Notes: generated from the sequence alone by a model not told the origin. Numbered from the stretch's first letter, positions 1-10,010 are shown. The stretch is DNA of 25,243 bases from Pelargonium nanum (GCA_036897485.1 JAYMTF010001223.1:1-25243); one strand, 5' to 3'. Numbers and translations are program-made.

Positions 1-60
1 TCCATTCCCGGTCCGGTCCGGGCTATTTTTTCGGTCCGCCCCGAAACATGCCCAGCCCTA
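1..60. mobile_element. Truncated terminus of a hAT-like element
   Basis: The first 60 bases are a GC-rich patch of CGGTCC-type repeats that ends at 60 in a sequence whose reverse complement begins TAGGGCTGGGCATG. A TAGGGCTGGGCA-like start followed by degenerate TCGGTCCGGTCC repeats is common at the ends of plant hAT transposons and their non-autonomous derivatives. The rest of the element would lie left of the window, so neither the other terminus nor the target-site duplication can be checked. The assignment rests on the terminus alone. Confidence 0.45.
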
Positions 61-1678
61 ATTATTACTTCGAGTATGATGTCCCGTTGCTTATTAAAAA
101 AAACTAAAGTAGATGCTTTATTTCTTATTTATACATGTTATAGGTGCATTATTTCTTGACAGAATATCAATTTCACTTTGTAACAAAAGAACTTAATTTC
201 AGTATTTTATTTGTATACTTGTATTCAAATAAAATACAAGCCGAGTATAGTTTTATTTGTGTCAAAATCAATTAACATTGACATGAAAGTCAGGTAGATT
301 CTAAGAAGTTGGTAGAGCAATAAAGAAACCAAGAGCAGAAGAAAAATGATGTAAGGTGGATCCTACAGATCAATAATCCTATATATTTTTTCTTATCCAT
401 AGAACTATTTGGAAACTAATTAATTTGATTATTCCTATTTATATATTTTCATTCCAAACAGAGATGCTAAACAAAATATTTGCCATTTTATATGTCTAAT
501 GGGTTAAATGTTTGATCTCTTGACCTAAATTCTTGAATAGTTTGACTTAGAGAAATATGTGAATCAAGATAATGTTTAAATTAAAATTCAAGTTAAACAG
601 TTTCATATTTCTTAGACTTGTGTGCACTTTAGATTTGACCATCAACTTTGTTTTCATTTTGGTTAAATCTTGAATTGTCACATTTTTAAAATTGCATCTA
701 TGCTACTTGTATAATAGGTTATGAGTTTATGGCCTACATGTATGCACTCTCATTCACGCTAGATGAAGCAATGTCATTGTTCGGATTTCCAGCCTAAGAA
801 AATAAAACGATGCAGGTTATTATGACCTCTAATATGAAGATAAAGCAACAGAGAATCATGAAAGAAGCTCACAAAGGTTCGCCCTCGAGGGCGAGGTGAC
901 GTTGAGCCAAACATGGATACTCAAGATCTATGACTTGCACATACGAGGAGAGTGATTATCATGGAAGGAGGTCCATGGAGGCTGGGGACTAAATGCGGCT
1001 TGCACGAGCGAGGAACAAAGGGTGATGGATAAAGAACTAATTAGAGGCTTGCGAAAGAGAGGTGACATTGTGCCACACAAGAAAACTCAAGATGGCTCGC
1101 GTGGATGAACTTGCACAATTGATAAACAAAGCGTAGCAGGACTCTTTTGGCTATTAATTCAAAATTATTTGCAAAACCGATTTTACATATCTTATTTATA
1201 ACTAGACCGTTTTTCCCTTAAATTATTCTTCACCGATTACAGCTAATTAGCAATTTTGTTTACCCCTTTTTCAATATCTCTTGCTGGTTAAAGGCTGGCA
1301 ATTTTCTTACACATTAAGCAATCTTGCATAAAACAATAGAACATAAATAAATGCAGAATTGAAAATGCTATTCTTTCAAACTTCTTATAACATTATCCTA
1401 TATATACATATTGATAATATTCAAAAGCAATCACAAAACAAAACAAAATCAGGAATCGGAACAGTTTTCAATAAATTTTATATACCAAAAAAAGAAAAGA
1501 AAAAACTTTTTCCTTTGTCAATTTGTCAAAAGCTCGAGCATATATATTTCACATTTCTTTGCTTTATGCCATCTTTTGAACTTTGAAGTCGTAATAAATA
1601 TGAATATTTGTGTTTAAAGAAAAACATGAATTTTTGAATTTTCTGTGAGCAACATTTATACAAAAAGTCTTCTACCTA
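61..1678. other. Gene-poor flank left of the RFC1 locus
   Basis: About 1.6 kb of AT-rich sequence with no convincing exon. Short open frames at 1359-1617 are low-complexity, Lys/Asn/Phe-rich and overlap each other in two frames, as expected of chance frames in AT-rich DNA. The only local structure is the degenerate repeat at about 850-1110, listed separately. Confidence 0.6.
850..1110. repeat. Degenerate direct repeat of GC-richer unit, probable transposon relic
   Basis: A GC-richer island inside AT-rich flank. The segment from about 890 (GAGGTGACGTTGAGCCA, then ACTCAAGAT) recurs imperfectly from about 1057 (GAGGTGACATTGTGCCA, then ACTCAAGAT), roughly 165 bases apart. Each copy is followed by a ..GACTTGCACA or ..AACTTGCACA segment. 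This looks like two decayed copies of one unit. The family is not recognised. Confidence 0.4.
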
Positions 1679-1708
1679 TTGGGCCTACGGCCTTGGGCCG
1701 GGCCCGAT
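1679..1708 (+). promoter_or_regulatory. Site II (TGGGCC) cluster, probable proximal promoter of the RFC1 locus
   Basis: TGGGCC motifs start at 1680 and 1694, and an adjoining GGGCCC lies at 1700-1705, about 190-215 bases upstream of the ATG at 1893. Site II elements (TGGGCC/T), bound by TCP-type factors, are typical of promoters of plant DNA-replication and proliferation genes such as PCNA. Their position supports transcription starting between about 1740 and 1850 and so supports the 1893 initiator exon. No clear TATA box was seen. The functional reading is inference from motif and position. Confidence 0.5.
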
Positions 1709-1981
1709 GTTCCGTTACCTCGTACGTCGTCGTTTTCTGAAAATAAAAGTCAAAAGTCAAAACTGCATACCATTGAGAGACTGTAGAGCCTACAACAGGC
1801 TATCAAAACTGTATCGTCTCTAAGCTTCTAGGGCACAACAACACATAAGAATTTCAAGAAAGGAGGGAAAAAGAGAGCACCAGGAACTGACAATGGTGAG
1901 TAATTGTTGCATTGCGATCTCTCTCTGGTTTTCGACCAATCGCCTCCCTCTCAAACTTTTAACTGCACCAAACCCAATTCT

Positions 1982-3832
1982 ATGTCCTCATTGTTACCGA
2001 TACTGTAATTATTATCACTATTACACAAACAGCAAGGTCTCATCGTTCGATCAACCTGTTTGGTTCGTTGTTCATAGTTTCATCGTTCGATCAATTTGTA
2101 CGGTTTGCCTCTCACCTTTAATCATTGAAGAAAAGGTAGAAATTATTATTTGGTTTTAAGTTCATTTATATTTCATGATTTTCTATGCTAATAAATTAAC
2201 TCCATTTTTTTTTGTTGAAAAGTGTATTTTCGTATTTATAAAAATGACATGATCTCTTCGATGCGCAAACTAGAAGATGCAAATTTTACTATAGTTGACT
2301 TTGCGCTTCACGATCATGTTAGGCTTTTTATCTAGTATGATTGCTTCAACATTACTTTCTAAAATTAGAATTCTAGTGATAACAAAAATATAACGTGAGA
2401 ACCTTATTTAAAGTCTTTAGGAGTACCATCAAACAAAAGAATGCCATAAAAAAGTTACTGTCGAGACTATTGTGGTGTTTGGTGGTTGTAGGTTTATTAC
2501 TGGTGACTATAAATCCTATGATGAACAAAGTGCTTGGAGAATTACAAAGAACTTCACAAATTTTTGTTCAAGGATTTGTTTGCTGGATATACTGAAACTG
2601 ATCTTATTTACTCTGTCACAAAATTTATTAAGTTTCTTGTTGTTCGATCACTATGAGTTACTGTTCTTTTATTTGTTTTAATTTTTGCATTTTTTAATTA
2701 TGCTGCTTTAGCAATTTTCAAATGTTCGTCGATGACAATACGAATATTTGTACGCACTTCATGTCTTTCCAAAGTCATACAATGAGCAACATTGTTTATA
2801 AAACAAATTGTATACGCAGTTGATATATGACCCACATGCCACGCAATCAAATGTTGTTTAGTCTTAAAAATTTAAATCAAATTAAATCAGAAGTTGAACC
2901 TTACCTCCTTTAATTTAATTTGATTTAAATTTTTAGTACTAAAAAACATTTGATTGCGTGACATGTGTGTCAAATATCAACTGCCTATACAATCTGTTTT
3001 ATAAACAATGTTGTTCATTGTATGACTTTGGGAATGCATGAAATGCGTACAAATATTCGTCTTGCCATCGACGAACATTTGAAAATCGCTGATCCAGCAC
3101 AATTAAAAATGCAAAAATTAAAACAAAGAACAATAACTCACAGTGGTTGAACAACAAGAAACTTAAGAAATTTTGTGACACAGTAAGAAAGATCAGTTTC
3201 AGCATATCCAGCAAACAAATACTTGAGCAAAAAATTATGAAGTTCTTTGTAATTCTCCAAAGCACTTTGCTCATCATAAGGTTTACAATCACTAGTAATA
3301 AACCCACGACCACCAAACACCACAACAGTCTCATCAGTAACTTTTTTATGGCATTCTTCTGTTTGATGGTACTCTTGGAGACTTTGAAAAAGGTTCCCAT
3401 ATTATATTTTTGTTATTAGTAGAATTCTAATTTTAGAAGGTAAGGTTGAAGTAATCATACCAGATAAAAAGCCTAACAGGTTCGTGAAGCGCAAAGTCAA
3501 CTGCAGTGAAATTTGCACCTTTGAGTTTGCGCAACGATGAGATCATATATCATTTTTATATATCATTTTTATGAGTACGAAAATCCACCTTTCATAAAAA
3601 AAATAGAGTTCATTTACTTAGATAGAAAATTATGAAATATAGACGAACTTAAAACCAAATAATACTCTTTACCTTTTCTTCCATGATCCGAGGTGAGAGG
3701 CGAACCTTACAGATTAATCAAACGATGAGACTTTGAACGACGAACTGTACAGATTGATCGAACAATGAGACCCTGCTTTATGTGTTAGTAGTGACGTGAG
3801 CAAATCACTGTGATGATCTTGATGACGAACAT
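1982..3832. repeat. Long inverted repeat, about 0.9 kb arms with 25-base loop
   Basis: The left arm (about 1982-2887) and right arm (2913 to about 3832) are reverse complements along their whole length, with small indels and about 80-85% identity by eye. The innermost paired bases are exact: ATTTAAATCAAATTAAAT at 2870-2887 against its complement at 2913-2930. Outer landmarks such as TCTCATCGTTCGATCAA near 2038 pair with 3755-3770. The repeat lies inside the predicted first intron of the RFC1 locus. No transposase and no clear terminal motif or target-site duplication was identified. It could be a foldback or Mutator-like non-autonomous element, or a simple inverted duplication. A transcript across it could form a long hairpin. 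Confidence 0.8.
3138..3540 (-). pseudogene. Unidentified coding fragment captured in the inverted repeat (right arm)
   Basis: Read on the minus strand, the right arm contains two coding-like stretches. One near 3430-3540 includes ANFTAVDFALHEPVRLFIWY. One from about 3400 to the TGA at 3138-3140 runs as a single open frame through CHKKVTDETVVVFGGRGFIT, YDEQSALENYKELHNFLL and LFAGYAETDL. The left arm encodes the same peptides with similar residues (RKLEDANFTIVDFALH; KELHKFLFKDLFAGYTETDL) but has stops and a one-base frameshift near 2530. Conservation of peptide sense between arms suggests a fragment of a real host gene. I do not recognise the protein. The right arm looks closer to the source. 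Confidence 0.45.
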
Positions 3833-3910
3833 TTGAAAATTTCTGATTGGTGCTCTAGATGAGATGACTGTGCTTTGACCTGGAATTCAACGAAAAATAT
3901 TGGCATCAAC

Positions 3911-3913
3911 ATG
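3911..3913 (+). other. Alternative ATG-only initiator exon of the RFC1 locus
   Basis: The RFC1 reading frame starts at an acceptor (4041/4042) with SDIRKWF, so the Met must come from an upstream exon ending in ATG. Two places fit exactly: ATG at 1893-1895 followed by GTGAGT, and ATG at 3911-3913 followed by GTGAGC. The first lies downstream of a site II promoter and is preferred. The second lies about 80 bases outside the inverted repeat and is followed by AGGGTTTA, a telo-box-like motif found near starts of plant replication and translation genes. Transcript data would settle it. Confidence 0.35.
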
Positions 3914-4989
3914 GTGAGCTAGGGTTTATACATGCGGTTATTACTCTTTGTAGTTGTGTTTTTTTGGGGGCGAAATTAATTTGTTATTCTGTTTTTGTTA
4001 CTATATTTGTCTATGAGGTTCGGGTTCTATTTGGATTGCAGTCTGATATCAGGAAGTGGTTCATGAAGGCACATGCCAAGAACAATGCAGCAAAGCCTGC
4101 AGACAATTTGCCGAGCAGTACAGAAACACCAGCTCCAGAGAAATCGTTGCCTGAAAAGACTGTGAGCATTTTTTTCTTTCAAGCTATCATGCATATGTTA
4201 ACTTGTAATGTAGTATAGTTATTTGGATTTGGATTTGGATAAAAGCTCAATGCTTTAGCTGTTTAGCGTGTGGGTCCTGCTCTTTCATTGCAAATAATCT
4301 AATACACCTTTTGTGCCATAACGAGTGTCGTTTTCCTTTTTGGTAAGTTAGTCATAAAATTATGCACGAATTACTAATAATGCCCGTTCCATAAGTAAGC
4401 AAGAATCACTTAAGTTTGTTACAACAAAGTAGTGTAGGGGCACTCAGAAGAAAGTTAAGCTCCAATCAAATTATCCTTAATTTTTGCAAAAAGGAAAAGT
4501 GGACCCTCACTGGCAGAAGGAGTAATATATAATCATTTTGATCTTGTTGGTCAAGGTTTGAATGTACCTATAGCATCTGTGTTTTTTGTGAACAGTTTAT
4601 TGAATGAGTACCTACTAGTAGTAAACTATTGAGTTGCAAATTCTTAAGGATTTAGAAGTCTACTGGTGTTGCATTTGTTTAGTGTGGAACTCCAGTACCC
4701 TCATACATTATGTATCTGGGTGTTTTGTTTGGTTAGATGAACCAAGATATTTGTAAATTTGTTTCATGGTTGTCAAGAATTAGAAATTAAACAATGTTAA
4801 CTTCAAATTTGTATTTAGTATCTTTTACCATAGATTGGAAACAGTACAAGTGTTAACAAAGAGGTTATAGGTTTCTATGAAGCAGATAAAAACCTGAAAA
4901 GTTGAACATCAAAGAGACTGTATGTCTAGTTGCTTAGTTAAACATGTAGAGAATTTGAGACACTAATACTTTTAACAAAATAAGATTGA

Positions 4990-5612
4990 GAAAGCAAGAT
5001 AATAGTCAAGTAAGGAAAGTGCCAGTTGGTCAGCACCTTGGATGGATGGTTAAATTTAACGTTGATGAAGCAGCAAAAGGCAAGCCGGGCGCAGCGGGAA
5101 TAGGTAGGGTGTTAAGGAACTCTAAGGGGGAGGTGATGTGTGTGTTCCCGGAAAGTATTGGGTATGCTGACTTGAACTTTGTTGAGTTGGGGGCCTGGGG
5201 CCATCTTAGAAGCGATGGAATTATATGGCTCATGGGTAGATGGCAGAAATGATAAATTGGTAGTGGAAAGTGATTTGAAGGTGGCAGTGGTTTGAGTATG
5301 TAAATCTTCACAAATTCCATGGAAGTGTTTTAAGAAGATTGAAGAATTAAGAAAGGAAATTGGTGGTTTGGACTCAGAGGGAAGCTGATTCCATGGCTGA
5401 TCTTCAGGCAAAAAATGGTGTCTTTAGATCTCACCCTTTAGTTTCATGGTTCTAAATCTTAGGAATGTTTAAGTCTCTTAGAGTGGAAAGCTTAAAATAG
5501 GCTAAATAGCTGCTCTTGCAGGTTGGTTTTGGGTCTGTTATGTTCCTGGGTCCTGAGCTTTCTTTGCTCTTGTCCCCCTGTTTCATTGGTAAAATGAAGT
5601 TTACGAAGAAAA
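4990..5612 (+). mobile_element. 5'-truncated LINE (non-LTR) fragment with RNase H domain
   Basis: In RFC1 intron 2. The frame from about 5036 reads GWMVKFNVDEAAKGKPGAAG then IGRVLRNSKGEVMCVFPE, the start of the plant LINE-type RNase H domain (usual form GWxKFNVDGA.KGNPG), keeping the first catalytic Asp. After a frameshift near 5200 the frame resumes with LEAMELYGSWVDGRNDKLVV and ESDLKVAVV, where ESD supplies a second catalytic Asp. It then has TGA at 5293 and a C-terminal ADSMADLQAKNG-like remnant near 5390. The 3' end (about 5580-5612) is TTTCATTGGTAAAATGAAG and an A-rich tail, typical of plant LINE 3' termini. The reverse transcriptase and upstream parts are absent. It is dead and on the same strand as the host gene. 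Confidence 0.75.
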
Positions 5613-5842
5613 AGAAATTCTCATCACTCTTTATCTATCGTTGGAGAGCTGAAGTAAGTTTTTTTCCCCCTTCTCGAAACATTATGGGATAATCCCAGGT
5701 GCATGGTGGCCAAGAAAGTTCCGGCAGGAGCAAAAATAGCAAGTATTTTGCAACAGACAAACAGAAGCCAAAAGATGAAAGTGAAAAGAAAATTGAGGAA
5801 TTTCCTGTAAAAAGAAAGGCAGGAAAGGATAGTGAACCCCCC

Positions 5843-5845
5843 TAA
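5843..5845 (+). other. Premature TAA in RFC1 exon 3
   Basis: Exon 3 (5699-6166, 156 codons, phase 0 at both ends) reads through KAGKDSEPP, meets TAA as codon 49, then continues in the same frame with PPPSKKLNIVEDDDDF. The frame is unchanged on both sides, so this is a substitution or compensated change, not a simple indel. It lies in a C-rich run (CCCCCCTAACCCCC), where sequencing error is possible. If real, it truncates the protein after about 90 residues, before the BRCT domain. Confidence 0.85.
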
Positions 5846-6279
5846 CCCCCACCTTCGAAAAAACTTAACATAGTTGAAGATGATGATGACTTTGTCCCAC
5901 ACAATTCGAGGAAGAACTCAGTTGATGCCACTCCCAGTAAGAAGTTGAAGAGTGATTCAGGTAGGGGGGTTGCACAGAAAACTATGGACATTGCTGAAAG
6001 TGATGAGGATGAAGCTAAAGCTACTGAATCTCCTCTCAAATCTGCTGGAAGGAGTCGTGGTGGAAGAGGTGCATCAGCAACTTCGGCTGGAGGAAGAGGC
6101 AGAGGTGGTGGACGTGGATTCATGAATTTTGGAGAGAGGAAGGATCCTCCACACAAAGGAGAGAAGGTGAAAATAATAATGTGGATGTTTCAATCAATTA
6201 CAAGTGATGTATAGTATCCTCTAATCTGAGATAGATTTTTATTTGGTTATCTTTCTGGGTGTGTGTTTGTGTATGCCAG

Positions 6280-7047
6280 GAAGTTCCTGAAGGTGCCCCC
6301 AATTGTTTGGCAGGTTTTACTTTTGTTATTAGTGGAATGCTCGACAGGTATTTCATTTCACTTTCATGCACCTTTTACATGCTGTTTCTAGTGGGAATAC
6401 TAAATGAAAAGTCTTTGCTATACACATCAGATTTTTTTTTCTCACTCTTATATTAGACAGTCTCTGGTTGTGCTCATGTATTATGAATTTGAAATTATTG
6501 CTCCACTTGTTTTCGAATTACCGACTGCTTCTATAACTTGCTAGCAAATTTCACTGTGGTGACTTGAATTTTCACTGTGCAGTTTGGAAAGAGAAGAAGC
6601 TGAAGATTTGATTAAGCGTCACGGGGGTCGCATCACTGGCTCTGTCAGCAAAAAAACGGTATTCACTTTGCTGTATTGCTTGTGTATTTGCTTGAAATCT
6701 CATGGTGTTATTGACATGTCATCGACATTGTGTGTTTGCAGAATTATCTTTTATGTGATGAAGATATTGAAGGACGCAAATCCGCCAAGGCCAAAGAGCT
6801 GGGGTTTGTTGCTTTGATATCCATATGTGGACACACACATATTTTCATTTAAGCTCCTCGCGTCTTTATTATTTCCTGTTATATGTCTCTGTATGCAGTA
6901 CTGCCTTAGTTACTGAGGATGGATTGTTTGATATGATCCGTGCATCAAATTGTGGAAAAGTTGCTGCCCGCGAAGAATCAAAGAAACCTGTAGATAATGT
7001 TGTAGCATCTCTGCCAAAGAAAAGTCCTCAGAAAGTAGAATCTAAGA
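6280..7047 (+). other. BRCT-domain exons of the RFC1 locus (exons 4-7)
   Basis: Exons 4-7 (6280-6347, 6583-6658, 6742-6803, 6899-7047) encode EVPEGAPNCLAGFTFVISG, LEREEAEDLIKRHGGRITG, NYLLCDEDIEGRKSAKAKEL and VTEDGLFDMIRAS. This is a clear BRCT fold, with the GGRITG turn and the Leu-Phe-Asp-Met-Ile tail. In RFC1 this domain binds 5'-phosphorylated DNA ends. The chain runs without a stop. The exon 7 donor (AAGA then GTATGC) is weaker than the others, and it leaves a phase that does not fit the next recognisable exon at 8435. Confidence 0.85.
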
Positions 7048-8434
7048 GTATGCCCAAAATTGCCATCCTTTTAATTTTTATATATTAACATTTAGCTATC
7101 CTTTAAAATTTTGCTCATTGTGGTTGTAAAGGTTCTTATAGTAATTTTCCCTGGCACCTTACTTAAGGGTATGCTCTTCACAATGTTGTTTGAAGATTCT
7201 CATATAAATCATCTAATTCAAGCATGAAACCGTACTTCTATCTTGTCAAGTCTCTAGGTCCATTTTAGTGATGACATGCCTTACCAGAGGCTATTATGTC
7301 TTACTGTTTAATCAAACATGAAAAGAAACTAATTCTGCAGTGGCTGTGAACTATATAGAAACACAGCTGAAAACAGGCTATGTCTTAGTCAGACCTCTTC
7401 TCTTCTTTACATGCAGCAGTGGTGGTGAACTACATAGAAGCATTATGATTTCATACGTCATCCTCATATATATATATATATATTCAACTCAACTTTTGAA
7501 TTTCTACCAAATCCATATCATTTTCTTCTCTTGTATATTCTCAATGTAACTCATACATTATATATGTTCTCTTGTAATTGTATGTGTTCGTGCCCAAGTC
7601 TTAGTGTCATCTGTCTTGTGGTATATTTATTTTATTGTAAAATATCATCAGTATTTATTCTTCCTAAAAGTTTGCATCTCCATCTCTTGGTTGGGTTTTA
7701 ACTTGTGGAAACAGCATGTTCATAACAAACATAAGTTCTTTGATGGTGTGTTTGGCAACAACCAGTATTTCATTTAAAATGTTGGATTTGAGCCAAATCA
7801 AGTGTTTGGATAACCTTAAAATTTTACTTTAGATTTGGCTCCAATCCAATAGCATTTAAAACATGCCTACAACACGATAATTCAAATGACAACTCTCACC
7901 TTATCATTTGAAATTCTATTATTTCCCAAACAGTATATTTGTATTTGAAATACAACATTTCAAATCTCAAATTTCAAATCCCAAACACAACCTGATGGTA
8001 TTTGAAGTTAAAATGCTTATGATACTGGCCTAATTGTAATGGCTATGTTTTAACTTTTGTTTGTATTCACATATTTTGGTTAAAATTATAAATGATTATC
8101 CAACTGTACACACACAAACTTTTGATCTCCCAATTATTTATAATCATCCACAATACCTCAACTAATCAAACTAATCATCTATGCCAAAACCTCATTTTTC
8201 ATTATTCTTTTAATCTGTTGAAGTCACATGTTTGGATGTGTCAATATTGAGGTATGGTGATAGGACACTAATAAACATAATTTAGAAAAAAAATCAAAAT
8301 TCTTGGCATAAAATGGACAAATTTGGAGGTTTGGGCAGTGGTAATGAGTCATGATTATTAGATGTGTACCTTATTATGTCACCAAATTCTACATCTACAC
8401 CTTGATCAATGTGCATTTTGTGTATGTGGATCAG
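7048..8434 (+). other. Gap in the RFC1 locus where the RFC box and Walker A exons are expected
   Basis: RFC1 proteins carry a conserved EKYRP segment and the P-loop GxxGxGKTT between the BRCT domain and VNASDSRGKA. I read this 1.39 kb in all plus-strand frames and found neither motif. It contains AT-rich intron-like sequence, an (AT)n run at 7466-7483, a short local duplication (ATAGAAAC-type segments near 7340 and 7420) and the MITE-like element at 7745-7992. Direct splicing of 7047 to 8435 would shift the frame. The missing exons were probably deleted. Confidence 0.7.
7745..7992. mobile_element. MITE-like element with GTGTTTGG terminal inverted repeats
   Basis: The left end is GGTGTGTTTGG at 7745-7755 and the right end is CCAAACACAACC at 7981-7992, which are imperfect inverted repeats. 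TGAT (or TGATGG) flanks both sides (7741-7746 and 7993-7998), consistent with a short target-site duplication. The interior is AT-rich with several ATTTGAAAT/ATTTCAAAT runs and no coding capacity. At 248 bp it has MITE proportions. The superfamily is not certain because the flanking repeat is not a clean 2, 3 or 8 bp duplication. It lies in the interval that lacks the RFC1 P-loop exons. Confidence 0.5.
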
Positions 8435-9719
8435 GTAAATGCCAGTGACAGTCGTGGAAAGGCTGATACCAAAATTGAAAAAGGAATTAGTGGAAGCAAT
8501 GCTAATTCTATTAAAGAACTTGTTAGCAATGAAGCCTTGAGTGTTAACATGAATCGGTTGGTTTTGTCTTGTTGCATTACTTTGCAGAACGTCATAGAGT
8601 ATACCAGGAATATTCTCTCAATTGTATTGTCAGTTTGAAATTGCAGATCGAGCCATCCAAAGACTGTGCTAATTATGGATGAGGTTGATGGGATGTCTGC
8701 TGGAGAAAGAGGTGGAGTTGCTGATCTTATGGCCAGCATCAAAATTTCTAAAGTTCCAATTATTTGTATCTGTAACGACCGTTGCAGTCAGAAACTGAAG
8801 AGTTTGGTGAACTACTGTTTGCTCCTCAGTTTTTGGAAACCTACAAAACAACAGGTTTCATATGCTTGATTTCCACACCCGTCGTTCTTCATTCTTTCTT
8901 GTTCTGTCTTTTTGATATCTTGTGATTTTATTTGAACACCTGTGATTTTAAACTCAAAAGTACATTCGACCTGGTATATACTTCTGGTAACTTGCACAAA
9001 TGTTATAATTTAATTTTGTCCATGTCGTAAGGCTTGGGAGACACGAGTTCAATATATCTTTGATATTTCTTCTGCTGTGATGTTAATGGGGTTTAATTTG
9101 TAGTATTACTAAAAAGGCTAGGATGGAACCTGAAATATTTTACTATGGGACTGGTTAAAATCCAGAACCAGTAGTATTATTGAGATTGAATAAGGAAGAG
9201 AGATTTGGACAGATAACTAGCAGCATATTGAAGGAATAGAGACAAGGGACAAGAATAAGTGACAGATAAGAGCAGGGAAGAAGAATCACATATATCCTAT
9301 ATGCTCAATTCAAGCGCCAAAAGTCTAAAAAGAAATCCCAACAGTACTTATCTGGCACAGCCCGAGTACCCTACTTGTAACATATAGTAAACCTAAGTAA
9401 AGTAAAATCCCAACTAATGAATAAAACCATAATATTTTAGCTGGTCTCTCACCTGATAGTCAATGTGATATGGCTAAAAAAATAGGGTTCAACATGCCTT
9501 GTTTCAATTAGTTGTGCTTCAACTATACATGCATGTGTACACATCTAAGTGTGTGTTGCAGTTGAAAGTATTATTTGGTTTCAGAACTATCCCTTACTTT
9601 GCTATAATTTTAATTTTATTGCCTCATTACTTACACTGAATCTGAAATATGATAGATGGCAAAGAGGTTATCACAAGTTGCAAATGCAGAGGGGCTTCAA
9701 GTTAATGAGGTAAACTATA

Positions 9720-9755
9720 TGTGTGTGTGTGTGGGTGGGTGTGGGTGTGTGTGTG
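9720..9755. repeat. (GT)n microsatellite
   Basis: Imperfect GT dinucleotide run with GGGT interruptions, 11 bases downstream of RFC1 exon 10 (9656-9709) and inside the following intron. The T/G-rich composition is common in plant introns. No further role is visible. Confidence 0.9.
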
Positions 9756-10010
9756 AAGTGGCAAGTATGAGCGTTCCATGACAATGAACTCAGACTATTA
9801 AGTATAGTATATATAATAGAATGCAGTAAACGTTACGCATTGGGTTTTCAAAACATGAAAATACAAATGCTACAAATGTTGTTTTTGTGATATCTCAGAA
9901 ACAATCATTTAGGTAATACATGAAAAGTTGAATGCAATCATCTTGTGGTCTATCTAATCGTATTTTTAGTTTAATAATTGTGGCCTGTCAAATGTTTTTG
10001 ATAATTTTAT

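Noticed and set aside
2395..2681. Hydrophobic open frames (SRLLWCLVVVGLLLV and similar) looking like a small membrane protein
   Set aside because: They are alternate-frame translations of the inverted repeat. The frame conserved between arms is a different one (KELHKFLFKDLFAGY).
3964..4041. Frame upstream of SDIRKWF (ending VYEVRVLFGLQ) as an N-terminal extension of RFC1
   Set aside because: It ends in a good acceptor (GATTGCAG), begins with a non-ATG or weak start in T-rich intron-like DNA, and RFC1 proteins start directly at M-SDIRKWF.
8095..8150. Short palindrome (ATAAATGATTATCC against TTATAATCATCC) suggesting another MITE
   Set aside because: The pairing is short and AT-rich with no flanking duplication, as expected by chance in such sequence.
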